From Micromonospora sp. WMMD1120 (GTDB lineage Bacteria > Actinomycetota > Actinomycetes > Mycobacteriales > Micromonosporaceae), in contig NZ_JARUBO010000005.1 of the NCBI RefSeq assembly GCF_029626235.1, positions 4,491,001 to 4,555,000 of the forward strand: a stretch of DNA of 64,000 nt. Reading direction: 5' to 3'. The stretch's first letter is position 1, and each line of letters opens with the position of its first letter. The notes under the pieces were generated by a model. That model did not search any database and was not told where the DNA came from. It worked only from the letters and a program-made list of their open reading frames with translations. Position numbers and translations under genes: made by a program. This document shows, piece by piece, positions 10,151 to 19,593 of the stretch.

Positions 10151-11134
10151 GTGACCGTTGGACAATCGATCGTCTTCAACGGCGACCTCGGCAGCGGCAA
10201 GAGCACCGTGTCGGTCGAGATCGCCAAGCGGCTCGGCATGCGTCGGGTCAGCGTGGGGGACCTCTACCGGGAGATGGCGCAGCAGCGGCAGATGACCGCC
10301 CTGCAGCTCAACCTGCACGCCGAGCTGGACCAGGCGGTCGACGGCTACGTCGACCAGCTCCAGCGCGACATCGCCGCCTCCGGTGAGCGCCTCGTCATGG
10401 ACTCCCGGCTGGCGTGGCACTTCTTCACCGACGCGCTCAAGGTGCACATGATCACCGAGCCGGGTGAGGCGGCCCGCCGGGTGCTCGCGCGGCCGTCCGG
10501 GCCGGCCGAGAGCTACACCTCCCTGGAGGAGGCCAAGGCCAAGCTGCGGGAGCGCAGCGCGAGCGAGCGCAGCCGGTTCATCATCCGCTACGGGGTGGAC
10601 AAGGCCCGGTTGCGCAACTACGACCTGATCTGTGACACCACCCGGGCGTCCGCGGACGAGGTGATCGAGCACATCGTCGCCGCGTACGAGGGGACGCTCG
10701 GCGCCGAGGTGCTGCGCGACGCCCCGCCGCTGCTGCTGCTCGACCCGGCCCGGGTCTACCCGACCGAGGACATCGCGACCCTGCGAGGTCTGTGGGACAC
10801 CGACTTCGTCGGCGACGTGGCCGAGGCCGGCGACGAGGCCCTGGAGCCGCTGAAGATCGGCTTCACCGGTGAGTACTTCTTCGTCGTCGACGGTCACCGC
10901 CGCCTGAGCGCCGCCCTGCAGAGCGGGTTCTCGCTGGTCCCCGCCCAGTTGGTCGCCGAGGTCGACGAGCCGGTCGTGGGCGGGATGACGGCCGTCGACT
11001 ACTTCGCGGCCCAGGTGCGCCCCGGTCTGATCTACGACTGGGAGTCGGCTCACAGGATCCATCTGCCGCTGCCCGAGCCGGCGCTGCTGCGCGGCGACGC
11101 GGTGCTGGCCGGCGACCCGAGCGCCAGCGCCTAG
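10151..11134 (+). CDS. Cytidylate-kinase-like P-loop protein fused to a ParB/sulfiredoxin-like domain
   Basis: A 327-residue protein in two parts. The N-terminal half resembles (d)CMP kinase: P-loop GDLGSGKST at 11-19, RRVSVGDLYREMA at 31-43, DSRLAWHFF at 84-92 and a lid-like KLRERSASERSRF around 131-143. The C-terminal half carries DPARVYPTEDI and VVDGHRRLSAAL; the GHRR at 248-251 is the hallmark of ParB N-terminal/sulfiredoxin folds that bind or hydrolyse nucleotides. The GTG at 10151 has AGGGGTGG upstream at good spacing and is preferred to the ATG at 10091. The substrate is unknown, and the gene appears monocistronic. Confidence 0.7.
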   Translation: MTVGQSIVFNGDLGSGKSTVSVEIAKRLGMRRVSVGDLYREMAQQRQMTALQLNLHAELDQAVDGYVDQLQRDIAASGERLVMDSRLAWHFFTDALKVHMITEPGEAARRVLARPSGPAESYTSLEEAKAKLRERSASERSRFIIRYGVDKARLRNYDLICDTTRASADEVIEHIVAAYEGTLGAEVLRDAPPLLLLDPARVYPTEDIATLRGLWDTDFVGDVAEAGDEALEPLKIGFTGEYFFVVDGHRRLSAALQSGFSLVPAQLVAEVDEPVVGGMTAVDYFAAQVRPGLIYDWESAHRIHLPLPEPALLRGDAVLAGDPSASA

Positions 11135-11524
11135 ACTCCGTGCCCTCGGTGGGTCGGTGTTCGTAGCCCTTGGGCAGTGGTGACCGTCGGTCACCTCCGA
11201 GAGGGCGGACGTGGTGTTGAGCGTCATACCTCAGAGGTATAAATATGCCTCTGAGGTATACGGCCCAACGGCACCACCGGCCCGGCTCGACCCGACGCCC
11301 GCTGGGGGTCGCGCCCGCGCGCCCTCTGCCGCCGCACGAGCGCTGCGGCCTCGGCGCGACCGCCCAGGCGCAGCCGGCGCGGACAGCGGGGCCAGCAGGC
11401 CGGATGGACCGTGGCCGACAGGGACGACGGCCGGCGTGGACCCTGGCCGGCGGAGACGACGGGGCCGGGCCGACGCGCGGGGTACGCGCGCCGGCCCGGC
11501 CAGCGGTCGGTGGTGCGGGATTCG
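11135..11524. other. Gene-poor 390-base stretch with a hairpin and a twin operator
   Basis: No convincing coding region is seen. A perfect 7-bp stem GGTGACC/GGTCACC (11179-11195, 3-base loop) could end the upstream gene, though there is no T-run. A promoter-like TTGAGC (11217) followed by TATAAAT (11238) overlaps two 15-base palindromes listed separately. The remainder, up to the end of the minus-strand protease gene, is extremely GC-rich and featureless. Confidence 0.5.
11226..11259. promoter_or_regulatory. Twin palindromic operator overlapping a promoter
   Basis: Two 15-base sites, ATACCTCAGAGGTAT (11226-11240, perfect around the central A) and ATGCCTCTGAGGTAT (11245-11259, one mismatch), are separated by four bases, with centres 19 bp apart. 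The spacing suits two dimers bound on nearly the same face of the DNA. The AT-rich TATAAATAT between them could be a -10 region. No recognisable regulated gene follows on the plus strand. The second site contains ATG-CCT-CTG-AGG-TAT, reading M-P-L-R-Y, which recalls the N-terminus of some PadR regulators; this may be the relic of an autoregulated regulator gene (speculative). Confidence 0.55.
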
Positions 11525-12808
11525 TCAGCCGAGGACGACGCCGGAGGCGCCGACGCCGGCCATGCCGGAGAAGATGTCCTCGTAGTAGAACCGCCAGGCG
11601 CAGACCCGGCCGGTGGTGACGTAGCCGGTACAGGCCGTCGACGTGTTGGTGTCGTCGATGGCGGTGTTGGTGCCGGTCGCCCAGACCTGGAGCGTGTTCG
11701 CCGCGTTCACGATCTCCACGGGGCCACCGCTGTCGCCCTGACCGACGGCGTTGGTGCGGGCGGTGTTCTCCGCCTGCACCTGGCCGCAGACCTGGCCGAA
11801 GTTGCGCACGTTGATGCACAGGTTGCGCGCCCTCACCTGGATCGAGCAGCGGGTGCCGGAGTACGCGCCGGAGCTGCACACCCAGTTGCCGACCTGGCTG
11901 GCCGACGCGCCGATCACCTGGTTGCTGAACTCACTGACCACGTTGCCGGCCGCGTCGGTGCTGTTGTTGAAGACCCGGCCGCCCGCGCTGCCGGACAGCA
12001 GCAGGGTGTCGGTGCCGACGTTGCGGGTGCCCACGATGCCCATCGACTGCCCGGTCGGGTCGGTCGCGGAGTTGTTGATGTTGCCGCAGTGCGCGGCGGA
12101 GAGGATCCGCGACACACCGCCCTGGAACACCCCGAACCCGGTGGAGCAGCCGCCGCCGGTGTTGACGTTGCGCCAGGCGGCGCCACCCCACCACGGCGTC
12201 GTGTCGTCCCACCGGGTGGCGGGCGCGGCGGCGACGCCGGTCTGCACGGTCACCGGCACGCCGGCCAGGGCCGACGCGCCGAGCAGGCCGCTCTGGGTGC
12301 CGACGAGGAGGCCGGCGCCGTCGGCGCGCGGTCCGACCGTGGTGATCTTGTCGCCGACCGATGCGCGCAGCCGGTCGGCCGCGGCCATCAGCTCCCGCTG
12401 GGAGTACGCGGCCGGCAGCACCTGGGTCGGGACGGTGGCCCGGGCGTTGCGCACCAGTTGGGCCGGCGGCTCTCCCTTCCAGTAGACCTGGAGCTGCCGG
12501 GCGGTGGGGTCGGCGACGATACCGGCGAAGCCGGAGGTGGCGCTGCGCTGCGCCGCGTTGGTGATCTGGGCGGCGGCGGTGTTCATCCGCTGCTGCAGGC
12601 GGAGCAGCTCGGACCAGGAGGCGAAGCCGCCGGGCACGGGCGTGCTGTCGACGAACGATCCGCTGGTGGTGGCCTTGCCACCCGGTGCGGCGGTGGCCGG
12701 TGCGGCAGCCACGCCCGCGGCGAGCAGCGTGAGGCCGAACACGGTGACGGCGAGGCGACGCAGCAGCGTCGCCGCGGACCGCCGGTTGGTCGGGTGTGGA
12801 CGGATCAT
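11525..12808 (-). CDS. Secreted chymotrypsin-like serine protease (S1 family)
   Basis: A 427-residue exported endopeptidase. Residues 1-41 form a signal peptide: an RR-containing n-region, a hydrophobic core and a probable cut after ATA. A region of about 160 residues then probably acts as a pro-segment. The catalytic triad is visible: H240 in SAAHCG, D267 in VGTDTLLL and S360 in GQGDSGGP. Several cysteines (221, 241, 311, 321, 331, 341, 393, 403) suggest disulfides. The ATG at 12808 has an AGAGG ribosome site; a longer upstream frame would disrupt the signal peptide. The gene is transcribed divergently from the NB-ARC regulator. Confidence 0.88.
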   Translation of the reverse strand: MIRPHPTNRRSAATLLRRLAVTVFGLTLLAAGVAAAPATAAPGGKATTSGSFVDSTPVPGGFASWSELLRLQQRMNTAAAQITNAAQRSATSGFAGIVADPTARQLQVYWKGEPPAQLVRNARATVPTQVLPAAYSQRELMAAADRLRASVGDKITTVGPRADGAGLLVGTQSGLLGASALAGVPVTVQTGVAAAPATRWDDTTPWWGGAAWRNVNTGGGCSTGFGVFQGGVSRILSAAHCGNINNSATDPTGQSMGIVGTRNVGTDTLLLSGSAGGRVFNNSTDAAGNVVSEFSNQVIGASASQVGNWVCSSGAYSGTRCSIQVRARNLCINVRNFGQVCGQVQAENTARTNAVGQGDSGGPVEIVNAANTLQVWATGTNTAIDDTNTSTACTGYVTTGRVCAWRFYYEDIFSGMAGVGASGVVLG

Positions 12809-13113
12809 GGGTACCTCTTCCCCCAGGGGTGTGTGGAGCGGGCCGTGCCCGCAGCAGGGACGGTGGCACGCGGCGCGGATCGCGCGGGGCGCATCCTGGA
12901 CGGGACTGGACACCGCCGGACACGGCCGGACGGCCGGCTGGACGGACAGTCCGTTGTGGATCTGTCGTGCATTGGCAGGTGTCTATCGAATCGAGTGGGG
13001 CCGGAATTACCCTGCCCGTGCGCGTCCGGGGCGGCCGGATGACCGGGGGGTGGGGCGTGTCCGACCAGTGGATACCATCCGGCGTTCATAAGACGTCATA
13101 TGGATCGCCCGCG
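12809..13113. other. Divergent intergenic region between protease and regulator
   Basis: This 305-base gap should hold promoters for both flanking genes. It becomes less GC-rich toward 13060-13110, where GTTCATAAGACGTCATATGG lies just before the regulator start. No strong -35/-10 pair or long palindrome was found by eye, and no gene is seen in it. Confidence 0.4.
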
Positions 13114-15558
13114 ATGTCCGAGCTGTCCCGCGCCGCCGCCGAGGCGCAGACCCTGCCGGAGCTGGCCGGGTTGCTGCGCCAGCTGCGTCGCCGGGAGGCC
13201 CGGCAGCAGGGGGAGACCCAGCTCACGTACCGGCAGTTGGCCGCGAAGACCGGTTGGTCGCGCGGCGTCATCGGGGAGTACTTCGCCGGCAACATCCTGC
13301 CGCCGCCGGAGCGGTTCGACGTCCTCATCAGGCTGCTCGGGGCGAGCCCGGCCGAGCAGGGGGTGCTGGCCACCGCGCGGGACCGGGTCGAGGAGCGTCG
13401 GCGCCGCCCGACCCGCGACCATGCCGCCACCGGGCGCGCGGCCGGCCGGGCCCGGGCCGGCGGCCCGCGAACCGGCACGCCGTCGCTTCGGTTGCCGGTG
13501 CCCCGCCAACTGCCCCCGGCGCTGCCCGGCTTCGTCGGCCGCGCGGAGCAACTCGCGCAGCTCGACGCGGCGTGTGCCGGCACCGACGATCCCGGCGCGG
13601 CCGACGGCACGCCGGCAGCCACCGTCCTGACGCTGTCCGGCACGGCCGGGGTCGGCAAGACGACGCTGGCGGTGCACTGGGCGCACCGGGTCGCCGACCG
13701 TTTTCCGGACGGTCAGCTCTACGTCGAGCTGCGCGGGTTCGACGCCACCGGAACGGTGGTGACCGCCGTCGAGGCGGTGCGGGGCTTCCTGGAGGCGCTG
13801 GAGGTGCCACCGGAGCAGATCCCCACCCACCTGTCCGCGCAGGTGGGTCTGTACCGCAGTCTGCTCGCCAACCGCCGGATGCTGGTGCTGCTGGACAACG
13901 CCCGCGACGTCGAGCAGGTGCGGCCCCTGCTGGTCGGCAGCCCGAGCTGCCTGGTGCTGGTCACCAGCCGGAACCGGCTCGTCGGCCTGATCGCGGCCGA
14001 CGGCGCCCGGCCGGTCAACGTCGACCTGCTCAGCACGGCCGAAGCCTGGCAGCTGCTGGCCCGGCGACTCGGCGCCGACCGGCTGGCGGCCGAGCCGGAG
14101 GCGGTGGACGAGATCATCGAGCGGTGCGCCCACCTGCCGTTGGCGCTCGCCGTCCTGGCCGCGCGGGGCGCCGCGAACCCCGCGTTCCGGCTGACCGCCC
14201 TCGCCGCCGAACTGCGCGCGGCGCCGCGCTCGCTCGACTCGTTCGACGGTGGCGACGCCAGCAGCGACGTGCAGGCCGTCTTCTCCTGGTCGTACCGGAG
14301 CCTCACGCCCGCGGCGGCACGGCTGTTCCGGCTCTTCGGCTGCCACCCCGGCCCGGACATCGGTTACGCCGCGGCGGCCAGCCTCGCCGGGCTGCCCCGG
14401 ACCGAGGTGCCCCGCCTGCTGGCGGAGCTGGCCCACGCGCATCTCGTGACCGAACACGCCGCCGGCCGGTTCGGCGCGCACGACCTGCTCCGCGCGTACG
14501 CGGCCGAGCAGGCCGAACGGTGCGAACCGGCCCAGGCGCGGCGGGCCGCCATCCGCCGTGGGCTGGACCACTACCTGCACACCGCGCACGCGGCGGCGCT
14601 GCTGCTGCAACCCGGGCGCGACCCGGTCATCCTCGCCGCCGCCGCGCCGGGGGTGCTGCCGGAGGAGATCGCCGACCACGGGCAGGCCCTCGCCTGGTTC
14701 ACGCTGGAGTACCCGGTGCTGCTGGCGGCCGTCGCGCACGCCCGGCACACCGGTTTCGACAGGCACGCCTGGCAGTTGGCCTGGACGCTGGTGGACTTCC
14801 TGCAACGCCGGGGGCGGTGGCCGGACCTGGCCGTCGCCCAGCGGGCCGCCCTGGCGGGGGCGCAGCGGGTGGGCGACCGGCTCGGGCAGGCGAACGCCCA
14901 CCGCGACCTCGCCCGGGTGCTGTCGAAGCTGGGACGGGTGAACGAGGCGGCCCGCAACTACCGGCAGGCGCTGATGATCTTCGAGGCGTTGGGTGACCAC
15001 ACCGGGCAGGCGCGCACCCACCGCGCGTTCGGCGCGATGCTCGACGGGCTCGGCCGGCACGTCGAGGCGCTGGAGCAGAGCGAGCGCGCCCTGGCGCTGT
15101 ACCGGGCCGCCGGCCACCGTGCCGGAGAGGCCAGCGCCCGCAACGCGGTCGGCTGGGCGTACGCCCAGCTCGGTCAGTACCAGGCCGCGCTGGAGCACTG
15201 CGGACAGGCGTTGGCGCTGCTGCGTACGACCGGCGACCGGCACGGGGAGGCCAACACCTGGGACAGCCTCGGGTTCATCCACGCCCGCCTGGACGACCAG
15301 CGCCAGGCGATCCGGTGTTACCAGCGGGCGTTGGGGCTGTACCGGCGGGTCAGCGACCGCTACGACGAGGCGGACACCCTGTCCCGGCTCGGCGAGAGCC
15401 GGCAGGCGGCGGGGGACACCGCCGGCGCCGTACGGACCTGGCGGCGGGCCCTGGCCATCCTCGACGACCTCGGTCACCCGGCGGGCGGGCGCGTCCGGGC
15501 CCTGCTGGCCGCCGTCGGCGAGCCGCCCGGTGACGCTGGGCACACCGGCGGTGGTTGA
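13114..15558 (+). CDS. HTH / NB-ARC / TPR STAND-class regulator
   Basis: An 814-residue signal-transduction ATPase. An XRE-like helix-turn-helix lies at about 36-75 (TYRQLAAKTGWSRGVIGEY). A basic linker leads to an NB-ARC module with P-loop GTAGVGKTT (176-184), a Walker B-like MLVLLDN, VLVTSRN and the HLPLAL motif. The C-terminal ~200 residues are tetratricopeptide repeats (A-L-x-x-Y/x-G dyads). The layout resembles AfsR-type regulators but lacks the SARP domain. The ATG at 13114 is chosen; a GTG at 13058 is also in frame and would add about 19 residues. The ligand and target genes are unknown. It is divergent from the protease and just upstream of def. Confidence 0.85.
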   Translation: MSELSRAAAEAQTLPELAGLLRQLRRREARQQGETQLTYRQLAAKTGWSRGVIGEYFAGNILPPPERFDVLIRLLGASPAEQGVLATARDRVEERRRRPTRDHAATGRAAGRARAGGPRTGTPSLRLPVPRQLPPALPGFVGRAEQLAQLDAACAGTDDPGAADGTPAATVLTLSGTAGVGKTTLAVHWAHRVADRFPDGQLYVELRGFDATGTVVTAVEAVRGFLEALEVPPEQIPTHLSAQVGLYRSLLANRRMLVLLDNARDVEQVRPLLVGSPSCLVLVTSRNRLVGLIAADGARPVNVDLLSTAEAWQLLARRLGADRLAAEPEAVDEIIERCAHLPLALAVLAARGAANPAFRLTALAAELRAAPRSLDSFDGGDASSDVQAVFSWSYRSLTPAAARLFRLFGCHPGPDIGYAAAASLAGLPRTEVPRLLAELAHAHLVTEHAAGRFGAHDLLRAYAAEQAERCEPAQARRAAIRRGLDHYLHTAHAAALLLQPGRDPVILAAAAPGVLPEEIADHGQALAWFTLEYPVLLAAVAHARHTGFDRHAWQLAWTLVDFLQRRGRWPDLAVAQRAALAGAQRVGDRLGQANAHRDLARVLSKLGRVNEAARNYRQALMIFEALGDHTGQARTHRAFGAMLDGLGRHVEALEQSERALALYRAAGHRAGEASARNAVGWAYAQLGQYQAALEHCGQALALLRTTGDRHGEANTWDSLGFIHARLDDQRQAIRCYQRALGLYRRVSDRYDEADTLSRLGESRQAAGDTAGAVRTWRRALAILDDLGHPAGGRVRALLAAVGEPPGDAGHTGGG

Positions 15559-15644
15559 TCGAGGTACGCCGGGCGGTGCGCGACCGGGCACTCCGTAGAC
15601 TGGTACGGCATCGCTCGTCCCGCCCCACGAAGGAGCCGTCCCGC

Positions 15645-16205
15645 GTGACCGTCCAGCCCATCCGTCTGTTCGGGGACCCGGTGCTGCGCACGCCGGCCGA
15701 TCCGGTTGTCGACTTCGACGCCGAGCTGCGTCGGCTGGTGGCCGACCTCACCGACACGATGCGTGAGCAGAACGGCGCCGGCCTGGCCGCGCCGCAGCTC
15801 GGTGTGGGCCTGCGGGTGTTCACCTTCGACGTCGACGACGTCCTCGGTCACCTGATCAACCCGGTGCTCGAGTTCCCCGACGAGGAGGAGCAGGACGGCC
15901 CGGAGGGCTGCCTCTCCATCCCCGGCCTCTACTTCGACACCAAGCGCCGGCAGAACGTGATCGCCAAGGGCTTCAACTCGTTCGGTGACCCGATGCAGAT
16001 CGTCGGCACCGGCCTGATGGCGCGCTGCGTGCAGCACGAGACCGACCACCTCGACGGCGTCCTGTTCCTCGACCGGCTCGACGCCGCCGGTCGCAAGGAG
16101 GCGATGAAGGCGATCCGTCAGGCCGAGTGGTACGACGCCGCGGCGCCCCCGGTGGTGAAGGTCAACCCGCACGGCGCGGGCAGCCCCTTCGGTCTGGGCC
16201 GGTGA
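15645..16205 (+). CDS. def: Peptide deformylase
   Basis: Removes the formyl group from nascent N-termini. All three metal-site motifs are intact in the 186-residue protein: [17 protein letters not shown] and QHETDHLDG (HExDH). The GTG start is preceded by AAGGAG at 15630-15635; upstream extension of the frame is not conserved-looking. A TAGACT hexamer at 15596-15601 may be a -10 element. The next gene, fmt, begins four bases after the stop, so the formylation and deformylation enzymes are co-expressed. Confidence 0.96.
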   Translation: MTVQPIRLFGDPVLRTPADPVVDFDAELRRLVADLTDTMREQNGAGLAAPQLGVGLRVFTFDVDDVLGHLINPVLEFPDEEEQDGPEGCLSIPGLYFDTKRRQNVIAKGFNSFGDPMQIVGTGLMARCVQHETDHLDGVLFLDRLDAAGRKEAMKAIRQAEWYDAAAPPVVKVNPHGAGSPFGLGR

Positions 16206-16209
16206 GCCG

Positions 16210-17136
16210 GTGCGCGTGATCTTCGCCGGTACGCCGGCCGTCGCCGTCCCCGCCCTGGCCGCCGTCGCGGCCTCCCACCACGAGCTGGTCGCGGTGGTCA
16301 CCCGACCGGACGCGCCTGCCGGGCGGGGCAGGGGTCTGTCCCGCTCCCCGGTCGGCGAGTGGGCCGACGCGCACGGCGTCGAGGTGCTCACCCCGGCCCG
16401 CCCCCGCGAGCCGGAGTTCCTCGACCGGCTCCGCGCGCTGGCGCCGGACTGCGTGCCGGTGGTCGCCTACGGCGCGCTGGTGCCGCCTGCGGCCCTGGAG
16501 ATCCCCCGGCACGGCTGGATCAACCTGCACTTCTCGCTGCTGCCCGCGTGGCGGGGCGCCGCGCCCGTGCAGCACGCCGTGCTGCACGGCGACGAGCTGA
16601 CCGGGGCCAGCGTCTTCCAGTTGGAGGAGGGTCTGGACACCGGCCCGGTCTACGGCACGGTGACCGACGAGATCCGCCCGGCGGACACCTCCGGCGACCT
16701 GCTGGAGCGGCTCGCCGACTCCGGCGCCGGGCTGCTGGTGGCGGTGCTCGACGCGATCGCCGACGGCACCGCCCGCGCCGAGCCGCAGCCCGCCGACGGC
16801 GTCTCGCTGGCGCCGAAGCTGACGGTGGACGACGCGCGGGTGCGCTGGGGCGACCCGGCGTTCGCGGTGGACCGGCGGATCCGGGCCTGCACCCCGGTGC
16901 CGGGCGGGTGGACCACCTTCCGGGACGAGCGGGTGAAGCTCGGCCCGGTCGTCCCGGTGCCCGACGGCCCCGAGCTGAAGCCGGGGGAGCTGCTGGTGGA
17001 GAAGTCCCGCGTGCTGGTCGGCACGGCGACAGTGCCGGTGCGCCTGGGCGAGGTCCGCGCCGCGGGCAAGCGGGCGATGGGCGCGACGGACTGGGCGCGC
17101 GGCGTCCGGGTCTCCGCCGGTGAGGTGGTCGCGTGA
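16210..17136 (+). CDS. fmt: Methionyl-tRNA formyltransferase
   Basis: Formylates initiator Met-tRNA using 10-formyl-tetrahydrofolate. The 308-residue protein starts with [16 protein letters not shown] and carries the catalytic [18 protein letters not shown] segment at about 106-123. The C-terminal domain that clamps tRNA follows from about residue 205. The GTG start lies four bases after def, and the end overlaps the rsmB GTG by four bases (GTGA). Confidence 0.96.
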   Translation: MRVIFAGTPAVAVPALAAVAASHHELVAVVTRPDAPAGRGRGLSRSPVGEWADAHGVEVLTPARPREPEFLDRLRALAPDCVPVVAYGALVPPAALEIPRHGWINLHFSLLPAWRGAAPVQHAVLHGDELTGASVFQLEEGLDTGPVYGTVTDEIRPADTSGDLLERLADSGAGLLVAVLDAIADGTARAEPQPADGVSLAPKLTVDDARVRWGDPAFAVDRRIRACTPVPGGWTTFRDERVKLGPVVPVPDGPELKPGELLVEKSRVLVGTATVPVRLGEVRAAGKRAMGATDWARGVRVSAGEVVA

Positions 17137-18569
17137 CGGCCCCGGAGGGCACCCGGCCGACGCGCTCCGGCCCGTCCAGCGGTCGGGGTGCGGACCGCCG
17201 TCCGGCCCGGCCGCCGGTGGACCGACCGCGCCGCGCCGCGTACGAGGCGGTGGCCGCTGTGCACCGCGACGACGCGTTCGCCAACCTGGTGCTGCCCACC
17301 ATCCTGCGCGAGGAGGGGCTGTTCGGCCGGGACGCGGCCTTCGCCACCGAGCTGACCTACGGCACCCTGCGTCACCTGGGCACGCTGGACGCGATCCTGA
17401 CCGACGCGGCCGGCCGGGACGTGGCCCGGATCGACCCGCCGGTGCGTGACGCGCTGCGTCTCGGGGCGTACCAGCTGTTGCACACCCGGGTGCCGGCGCA
17501 CGCCGCGGTCTCGTCGACGGTGGACCTGGTCCGCTCGGTCGGGCCGGGCGCGACCGGCTTCGCCAACGCGGTGCTGCGCGAGGTGTCCGGGCGCGACGTG
17601 GACGCCTGGGTGGCGAAGCTCGCCCCGCCGATGGAGACCGACCCGGTCGGGCACCTGGCGTTGGCGTACAGCCATCCGCAGTGGATCGTGCGGGCCTTCG
17701 CCGAGGCGCTCGGCGGCGACCTGGGGGAGACGACCCGCCTCCTGATCGAGGACAACGAGCGCCCGCCGGTGCACCTGTGCGCCCGACCCGGGCTGATCGA
17801 CCCGGTCGAGCTGGCCGACCAGGTGGGCGGGGCGCCCGGCGCCTTCTCGCCGTACTCCGTCTATCTGCCCGGCGGCGCGCCCGGCGACGTGCCGGCGGTG
17901 GCCGACGGCCGTGCCCACGTCCAGGACGAGGGCTCCCAGTTGGTGGCGGCGGCGCTCGCCGACGCGCCGTTGGACGGCCCGGACGGCCGCTGGCTGGACC
18001 TGTGCGCCGGCCCGGGTGGCAAGGCCGGGCTGCTCGGCGCCCTGGCCGCGCAGCGGGGCGCACGGGTGACGGCGGTGGAGGTGGCCGAACACCGGGCCCG
18101 TCTGGTCTCCCAGGCGACCCGGGGCCTGCCGGTGGCGGTGCTGGCCACCGACGGGCGGTCGGTGGGCGCCGACCCGAAGCTGCCCGAGGAGCACTTCGAC
18201 AGGGTGCTCGTCGACGCCCCGTGCACGGGGCTGGGTTCGCTGCGCCGCCGGCCGGAGTCGCGCTGGCGTCGCCAGCCGTCCGACCTGCCGCCGCTGACCC
18301 GGTTGCAGCGGGAGCTGCTCGGCGCGGCGCTGCGGGCGGTCCGCCCGGGGGGTCTGGTCGCCTACGTCACCTGCTCGCCGCACACCGTCGAGACGCACGT
18401 GACGGTGACCGAGGCGGCCCGCCGCAGCGGGGTCCCGGTGGACTTCGTGGACGCCCGGCCGTTGCTGCCGGCCGGCATGCCCGGTCTCGGTGACGGGCCG
18501 ACGGTGCAGCTCTGGCCGCACCGCCACGGCACCGACGCGATGTTCCTCGCCGTCCTGCGCCGAGGCTGA
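17133..18569 (+). CDS. rsmB: 16S rRNA m5C967 methyltransferase RsmB (NusB-like plus methylase)
   Basis: Methylates cytosine 967 in 16S rRNA. A basic, poorly conserved N-terminus (1-35) is followed by a NusB-like RNA-binding domain (about 36-165) and a Rossmann methyltransferase. [12 protein letters not shown] is SAM motif [21 protein letters not shown] is motif IV with one conserved cysteine, and [11 protein letters not shown] has the second, probably catalytic, cysteine. The 478-residue length fits the family. Its GTG overlaps the fmt stop, completing a def-fmt-rsmB operon. Confidence 0.93.
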   Translation: MTAPEGTRPTRSGPSSGRGADRRPARPPVDRPRRAAYEAVAAVHRDDAFANLVLPTILREEGLFGRDAAFATELTYGTLRHLGTLDAILTDAAGRDVARIDPPVRDALRLGAYQLLHTRVPAHAAVSSTVDLVRSVGPGATGFANAVLREVSGRDVDAWVAKLAPPMETDPVGHLALAYSHPQWIVRAFAEALGGDLGETTRLLIEDNERPPVHLCARPGLIDPVELADQVGGAPGAFSPYSVYLPGGAPGDVPAVADGRAHVQDEGSQLVAAALADAPLDGPDGRWLDLCAGPGGKAGLLGALAAQRGARVTAVEVAEHRARLVSQATRGLPVAVLATDGRSVGADPKLPEEHFDRVLVDAPCTGLGSLRRRPESRWRRQPSDLPPLTRLQRELLGAALRAVRPGGLVAYVTCSPHTVETHVTVTEAARRSGVPVDFVDARPLLPAGMPGLGDGPTVQLWPHRHGTDAMFLAVLRRG

Positions 18570-18617
18570 GTCGATCCGCGTCCGGCCGGTCGGGTGACCG
18601 GTCGGACGCGGCGGTGC

Positions 18618-19508
18618 TCAGGTGACCGGCAGGCCCCTGGTGCCGGCGTTGCGCATCGAGCGGGTCAGGGCCCGGTCGGAGATCCAGAGGAAGCACTGCA
18701 CGCCACGGTTGCCGTTGCGCCACTCCTCCTCGTACGGCTGGTAGTAGATCGTGCCGGCGCGGAAGTCGAGCTGCGAGTTGTCCGGGACCTTGGCGAACTT
18801 CGCGATCATCGACTGGCAGGCCCGGTGGGTCCGCTTGACGGTGCGGGTGAACGCGGCGTACGTGGTTTCCGGTGCCTGCCAGACCCCGACGAACTCGGCG
18901 TGGTGTTTGGCGGTGCAGGACACCGGCACCATCTCGTCGATGTCGTCCTTGACGAGTTTCGGGTTGAAGCAGCGGTACGCCAGCGGCGCCGCGCCGGACA
19001 GCGCGCCGCGGAGACTGCCGGTGCGCAGGTCGACGGCGGTGTCGTCGATGCTGGCGATCTCGGTGACGTCGCAGCGGTACCAGCGCGCCCCGCCCGACCA
19101 GGCCTGCGGCGAGGGCAGCACGACGGTCAGACCGAGTCGTCCGGAGCGCCAGTCGGCGCCCACCGCCTTGTTGACGGCGGTGTCACAGCCGGCCTGCGCG
19201 GCCCGCATGCCCGGCGAGCCGGACAGCGGAGGCCCGGCGCCCTGGGCGGCCGGGCCGGTGAGGGTGCCGACGTGCATGGTCTCCACCCGGTGCGCCTCGC
19301 CGCACGGCGTCGGGTTGTAGCCGGTCAGGAAGCCGACCTGCTGGGAGGTCTGATGGCAGACGTCGGCGGCGGGGACGAACTGCTGGGCCGCGACCGGCGC
19401 CGGCCAGTCGTCGGTGAGGTCCCTGTCGAGCCCGGCCGGTGTGCCGCACCCGCCCAGCGCCAGGGCCAGCGCCGCACCCCCGGTGAACACCGCCAACCAC
19501 CGTCGCAT
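18618..19508 (-). CDS. Septum-formation family lipoprotein, copy 1
   Basis: A 296-residue lipoprotein; the signal sequence ends in a lipobox with C21 (LALGGC). The mature part contains the conserved pattern of the actinobacterial septum_form family: DVC, C near the PCGEAHRVETMHVGT segment, RWYRCDV and VSCTAKHHAEFVGVW. These paired cysteines suggest disulfides outside the membrane. The start is the ATG of MRRWLAVF with AGGTCGGG upstream. Its exact role is unknown. It has a same-length paralogue immediately upstream in the same orientation. Confidence 0.78.
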   Translation of the reverse strand: MRRWLAVFTGGAALALALGGCGTPAGLDRDLTDDWPAPVAAQQFVPAADVCHQTSQQVGFLTGYNPTPCGEAHRVETMHVGTLTGPAAQGAGPPLSGSPGMRAAQAGCDTAVNKAVGADWRSGRLGLTVVLPSPQAWSGGARWYRCDVTEIASIDDTAVDLRTGSLRGALSGAAPLAYRCFNPKLVKDDIDEMVPVSCTAKHHAEFVGVWQAPETTYAAFTRTVKRTHRACQSMIAKFAKVPDNSQLDFRAGTIYYQPYEEEWRNGNRGVQCFLWISDRALTRSMRNAGTRGLPVT

Positions 19509-19593
19509 CCCGACCTCCCCCGCCCGCTGGTGGCCTCGCACCGGACCCCGCCGGTCGGTACCGCCACGGCGCAGCAGCATACGGCACCGGTGC

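Noticed and set aside
11245..11619. Plus-strand frame beginning MPLRYTAQRHHRP as a complete regulator gene
   Set aside because: After the first five residues it resembles no family, becomes poly-Arg and runs antisense into the protease gene; at most the start is a relic.
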